64,000 bases of DNA from Liolophura sinensis (lineage: Eukaryota > Mollusca > Polyplacophora > Chitonida > Chitonidae). The notes under the pieces were generated by a model. It was not told the origin of the DNA, ran no database searches, and saw nothing but the letters and a program-made list of their open reading frames with translations. The DNA lies in the NCBI RefSeq assembly GCF_032854445.1, contig NC_088302.1, forward strand, positions 20,765,338 to 20,829,337, given 5' to 3'. The first letter of the stretch is position 1; each line of letters begins with the position of its first letter. The position numbers were made by a program, and so were the translations under genes. Shown here piece by piece: positions 60,367-64,000 of the stretch.

Positions 60367-61219
60367 GTATAACACACCATAATTTATGATCCTGAGAACT
60401 CATCAGTTTACCATTTGTATCACAGATCCTGCCAATATCCCCTCTGAGAACAAACAATTGCGATCACTTCCCTTGCGCATGTTGTATCATATATTCTGAC
60501 AAGATGACACCAGGCAGTTTACCACTCAGTTTAAAAAAATTAACAAATTCAGCAGTTTGTTCATTGTCCATTCAACAATTCCTTTAACATTGTGTGTCAC
60601 AGGCATGCAATTATTATTTATGTTTATAAACTAAATAAATAGCATATTTACGTCACGTGCAGTTGTAGAATGGGTAACACCATGCATGTGAACCATTTAT
60701 TGTATACCAATGCACAAAAATAGATCGCATCATAAACTGAAGCTTAACACATTTCAAAACATGTTAAATTGTTGTTTTTGATATATAGTCATGGTCAATA
60801 AAGAATAAAAATGCAAACTCATCTCCTGTGAAAGTCCCAATTTCTCACACGTGTGTTCCTCACTGATACAGTAGAGTAGGTACGTTTCAAATATTCTTCG
60901 CAAACCTTATATATACATGTAGAAAAAACAAATCGAAACGTAGAGCACTGATATATGCGGTTTTTTGAGCCTTTGAAAACAGTCGTCTTGTAGAATATGC
61001 TAAGAATAAAGCAATCATTTTTCGAACTCCAGCAACAGCTGAAAACTATTATGGGAGTCGAACCGCACTTTGTTAAGCGTCACTGAAGCACTAGGGATAC
61101 TTCCGATCCAGGGACAGAAGAACCAGCTCCTGTAGTTTAAAACGGCAGTATCTAAGTTTGGTGGACTCTTTGTGCTGTGACAAAGAATTAGTGGTATTAG
61201 TGGGTGTCTTCCCGGAAAC
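60367..61219. other. No coding exon; probable 3' UTR of the minus-strand gene
   Basis: A minus-strand AATAAA (TTTATT at 60696-60701) lies about 520 bases downstream of the stop codon at 61220 and could end that transcript. The rest is AT-rich with no motif. Confidence 0.35.
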
Positions 61220-61366
61220 CTAGTGATATTCATCGGTGTCGCTTCGGTCTGTGGCGATGGAGTCTCGGTGTCTGCCAGTGTTACCGTAGTCAGTGTTCTG
61301 TTCCCACGAGTCATCGCCTTCCGACTCCCGTGTGTCCGCATCCACGCTCTCTAAAACGTTCTGACT
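61220..61366 (-). CDS. Probable last coding exon of an unidentified minus-strand gene
   Basis: The acceptor (CCAATTTCAG on the minus strand) is followed in phase 0 by 48 codons and TAG. The peptide starts SQNVLESVDADTRESEGDDS and ends SDTDEYH. It is acidic, Ser/Thr/Asp-rich and G/C-richer than its surroundings, like a disordered C-terminal tail. Its phase matches the donor of the exon at 62618-62803, so they may belong to one transcript, with or without exons between. No domain is recognised. Confidence 0.5.
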   Translation of the reverse strand, partial: SQNVLESVDADTRESEGDDSWEQNTDYGNTGRHRDSIATDRSDTDEYH

Positions 61367-61465
61367 CTGAAATTGGCATATTTTGTGTTGAATGTATTCA
61401 TTTTTATAGTATATGCACTTGAATTTGTATTAAAATAAAGAGTTTTTCAATTTTACGAAGACGCT

Positions 61466-62056
61466 GAGGTCTTTGGGTACTGAGGAACTCGGAGTACACC
61501 ACGGACCTTCAACAGACACTTGGCAATCCTCTAAGGGCTCGTTCTACGAAGCAGTCGCAAACTGCACCTGGCGCAATTTCCATGACAACATTCAGTGAAG
61601 AGATACGTCACCATCGTAAATGCGCTTGAGGCAGTGTAGAGACAGCTTTGTAGAGTGGGCACATGAGGTCTATGGGTATAGAGGAATGCGGTGTAAACCA
61701 CGGACCTTCAGCAGACACTTGTCAATCCTCTAAGGGCTCGTTCTACGAAGCAGTCGCAAACTGCACCTGGCGCAATTTCCATGACAACATACAGTGAAGA
61801 GATACGTCACCATGGTAAATGCGCTTGAGGCAGTGTAGAGACAGCTTTGTAGAGCGGGCACATGAGGTCTATGGGTATAGAGGAATGCGGTGTAAACCAC
61901 GGACCTTCAGCAGACACTTGTCAATCCTCTAAGGGCTCGTTCTACGAAGCAGTCGCAAACTGCACCTGGCGCAATTTCCATGACAACATACAGTGAAGAG
62001 ATACGTCACCATGGTAAATGCTCTTGAGGCAGTGTTGCGACAGGTTTGTAGAAATC
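61466..62056. repeat. 199-bp tandem repeat, 3 copies
   Basis: Units start GAGGTCTNTGGGTA at 61466, 61665 and 61864. Copies 2 and 3 are nearly identical, and copy 1 is more diverged near its start. Each contains CTCGTTCTACGAAGCAGTCG and CTGGCGCAATTTCCATGACA. The array lies in the predicted intron between the two minus-strand exons. Confidence 0.95.
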
Positions 62057-62617
62057 TGTTCTGTTTGAAAGCGTTACACTTAATCATTTCTCACTTCTCC
62101 TCACTACTCCCGGATTCATAGGCACAGAAAAACCTGAGTACACCCCCGCATTTCGCTAGGTATTTAAAATCTCAATCGAATTAGACAGAACTTGATTCCA
62201 GTCAGCACTTTCTTTGGTTAGTGCAGGCAAACGAGTCATGGATATGTTCCTACCAAGAAGCTTTGACTAGCCTCAGCAAATGGCTTTATTACGGTTACAC
62301 ATGTTAATTACTGCCACATTATAGGTTACAATACAATACACATATTAGAATTTTGCCTATTATGATGGGTAAAACAGAAAACATTTTGCCCTAGAGATTA
62401 CCAAGGTTACAAAAAATAAATTCACTTCCGACAGCAACAGCAAAATATAGTGCTAGTGATTCTACATTGATTTTAGAGAAAACTGCTAGCTGCATGCAAT
62501 GGTATGTAAGACGCAACGTGGAAGTTGTTGATATATAATTTCTGAGTTGAAATTGACAAATTTAGTACATAAATAGTTTCGAAAATCGTGCATTACGAAT
62601 ACATATTCACCACCTAC
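62057..62617. other. Predicted intron, nothing else recognised
   Basis: Lies between the 199-bp array and the donor of the 62.6-kb exon. AT-rich, no frame of note. Confidence 0.4.
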
Positions 62618-62803
62618 CCACTGGTAGAAGGAGCCGGCCACGGCGCTGGTCTGGCGAGCCTCGTCGAGATTGTAGCTGTGGAGATAGTGCCTCGACAAGT
62701 CGGCCGTCTCCTCTGTCACGTTCACTGTGTCGAAGCCCTGGATGCGCCTCTTCAAGCTGTATCGGCCCGTCTTCCGCAAGAGAGCTTGGATATAAGGCCA
62801 TTG
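62618..62803 (-). CDS. Internal exon, weak dynein heavy-chain resemblance
   Basis: Bounded on the minus strand by TTTTGTTTGTCACAG and a GTAGGTGG donor, both in phase 0; 62 codons, G/C-rich at third positions. The peptide runs QWPYIQALLRKTGRYSLKRR, then IQGFDTVNVTEETADLSRHY, and ends ARQTSAVAGSFYQW. The spacing W...LL...L..I.FD..NVT...YL......SAVAG.FY.W resembles the segment just before the dynein heavy-chain stalk (FDKDNI...Y....VS.AA..L..WV). That is a pattern impression without a search. The neighbouring acidic final exon does not fit a complete dynein, so this may be a different protein or a divergent fragment. Confidence 0.6.
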
Positions 62804-62877
62804 CTGTGACAAACAAAATGCAAACATGTTCGTTTAGTTATTCGAATATTGTTTGAATTTCAAACTCAAAAATTTAT

Positions 62878-63256
62878 CATTTATTTATTTAATTATTTGA
62901 TTTGTGTTTTACCAGCATTATGATGGGAGGAAACCGGACACAGCGCGAGGGAAACCCACGACCACCCACAGGTTGCTGGAAGACCTTCCCACGTAGACCG
63001 AAGAGGAAGCCAGCTTATGCTGGATTTGAACTCACAGCGACCGCATTGGTGAGAGGCACCAGGCCTGAGTTGTTCAAAAGTGTATCAGAACCTCAACGCG
63101 GTATTAACTTCAGTCCAGACTAAGGTGCCATTATCTTTGTAATGGGATGTGACTGGTATTAAGATTTAAGACTGGATTAAATTTAACACACTTCTGAACA
63201 ACTGGCCCCTGGATCATTGCGCCGCGCTAGTGTGCTGGTGTGTCACGGAGGCCCGT
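62878..63256 (-). mobile_element. SINE interrupted by a MITE
   Basis: SINE sequence runs from the T-rich complement of the tail to GTGAGAGGCACC, is interrupted by about 140 bp, and resumes at CCTGGATCATTGCGCCGCGCTAG, ending in CACGGAGGCCC. Head and centre are otherwise well preserved. Confidence 0.85.
63060..63210. mobile_element. MITE nested in the SINE
   Basis: Ends form inverted repeats of about 20-25 bp: AGTTGTTCAAAAGTGT (left) and the complement of ACACTTCTGAACAACT (right), with CCAGG/CCTGG at the junctions. No coding capacity. The superfamily is uncertain. Confidence 0.7.
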
Positions 63257-63702
63257 TAAGGATTTTAAGCCGTTCCCAGCATTCTTCAGGTTCGGATATA
63301 TTCTAGTCAGTTGTTTCACTCAGACACTGAATAAACACTTCTGAATAAAAACTTCCAATTCTGAACACGTTACTGGGTAACACGTGTGGGCAACCAAGAG
63401 TGACTTCATCGCATATCCCATCAAAATGCGAAATATCGATATTTGGAAGCTTTATCAGACTTGCTATATTCACCAAGATAAAATTTTAAATTACACCATT
63501 TAGAAAGGTCGTCCATTACCTTTTTAACCATTTTGTTGGCAATATCACCGAAAGATAATAACTTACATGAAACTCAGGAGTTTTCATCGAGATCGTTTTA
63601 ACCTGTCCTTAACCAAACGGAACAACCCTTGTAATCTATGGCACAGCAGAGCATTTTAGCTCACTAAGTGATGATGAAGCACAAAAAATTATTATCAAAT
63701 CA
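63257..63702. other. No gene recognised
   Basis: AT-rich. If the minus-strand gene continues, this would be intron or 5' sequence. No exon is visible. Confidence 0.35.
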
Positions 63703-63845
63703 GGGCCTTTGTGACCGAGTTGCTAGCGTTCTAATGCAGCACAATAACCCAGGTGCCTCTCGCCAATAAGGTAAGGTGGGTTCAAGTCCGTCATAAAGTT
63801 CCTTGCGGCGCAAAACACCAATGAAATAAATAAATAAATAAATAA
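63703..63845 (+). mobile_element. SINE with central deletion
   Basis: A worn head (GGGCCTTTGTGACCGAGTTG, GGTTCAAGTCCG B box) is joined almost directly to the tail region (GGCGCAAAACACCAATG) and AAATAAATAAATAAATAAA. The whole G/C-rich centre is gone. Confidence 0.8.
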
Positions 63846-64000
63846 AATATATATGCTCGATTATTGCATTAGTTATAATACTTGCGTCTCTGTAGGCCAG
63901 ACAATATGCTTAAAAACAAAGGTTTGGCTTTTACAATAAAATACCTGAGATACACTGTATATACATGAACAGCTGAGCAGGATAAGCCTCCCAACATAGG

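Noticed and set aside
60085-60457. Cysteine-rich repetitive frames (LVCCGEGC type)
   Set aside because: Three overlapping frames arise from the 27-bp repeat. No start context, signal or splice evidence.

Overview
This is AT-rich animal nuclear DNA, most likely from a lophotrochozoan and probably a marine mollusc. Genes are split by GT-AG introns and spaced by kilobases of non-coding sequence. One tRNA-derived SINE family (Pol III A and B boxes, a G/C-rich centre, an AATAAATAAAT tail) occurs about twenty times in both orientations. There are no operons, ribosome binding sites, CRISPR arrays or phage genes. The species call is inference from the repeat type, intron structure and protein similarity.

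Layout. 1-15 kb has no gene I can recognise: SINE fragments, a 14-copy 56-bp satellite (6.1-6.9 kb), a promoter-like patch (8.77-8.95 kb), and a possible transposon with repeated ACCTCA motifs around a Cys/His-rich ORF (13.35-14.46 kb). A 5' fragment of a UDP-glycosyltransferase (UGT) gene lies at 15.4-15.7 kb. 17.5-17.8 kb is a 54-bp minisatellite and 18.4-18.6 kb holds one candidate coding exon. From 22.1 to 43.1 kb a segment is repeated in tandem. Units A (22.1-30.7) and B (30.7-37.8) each carry one uninterrupted 516-codon UGT gene on the minus strand. Unit C (40.3-43.1) keeps only the distal half and has no UGT. Between B and C lie a small inverted repeat, a candidate terminal exon and a young SINE.

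46.0-57.7 kb is a complete plus-strand gene with ten coding exons for an FAM172A/ARB2A protein (Arb2-type alpha/beta-hydrolase, 388 aa, C-terminal KEEL). Its introns hold a long hairpin, a piggyBac-type TTAA element and several SINEs. Its predicted 3' UTR, up to the first canonical poly(A) signals near 57.65 kb, contains a TA microsatellite and a UGUA-rich minisatellite. At 61.2-62.8 kb two exons of an unidentified minus-strand gene flank a three-copy 199-bp tandem repeat. The upstream exon weakly resembles dynein heavy-chain sequence.

The genes are not visibly linked in one pathway. The UGTs are probable ER-membrane conjugating enzymes that lack the usual catalytic His in the acceptor domain. 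The FAM172A-like protein belongs to a family tied to Argonaute, splicing and chromatin. The best-supported unusual points are the UGT duplication history, the missing UGT His, SINE insertions that postdate the duplication, the intron-1 hairpin and the UGUA array in the FAM172A 3' UTR. I found no convincing multi-gene system of a new kind.
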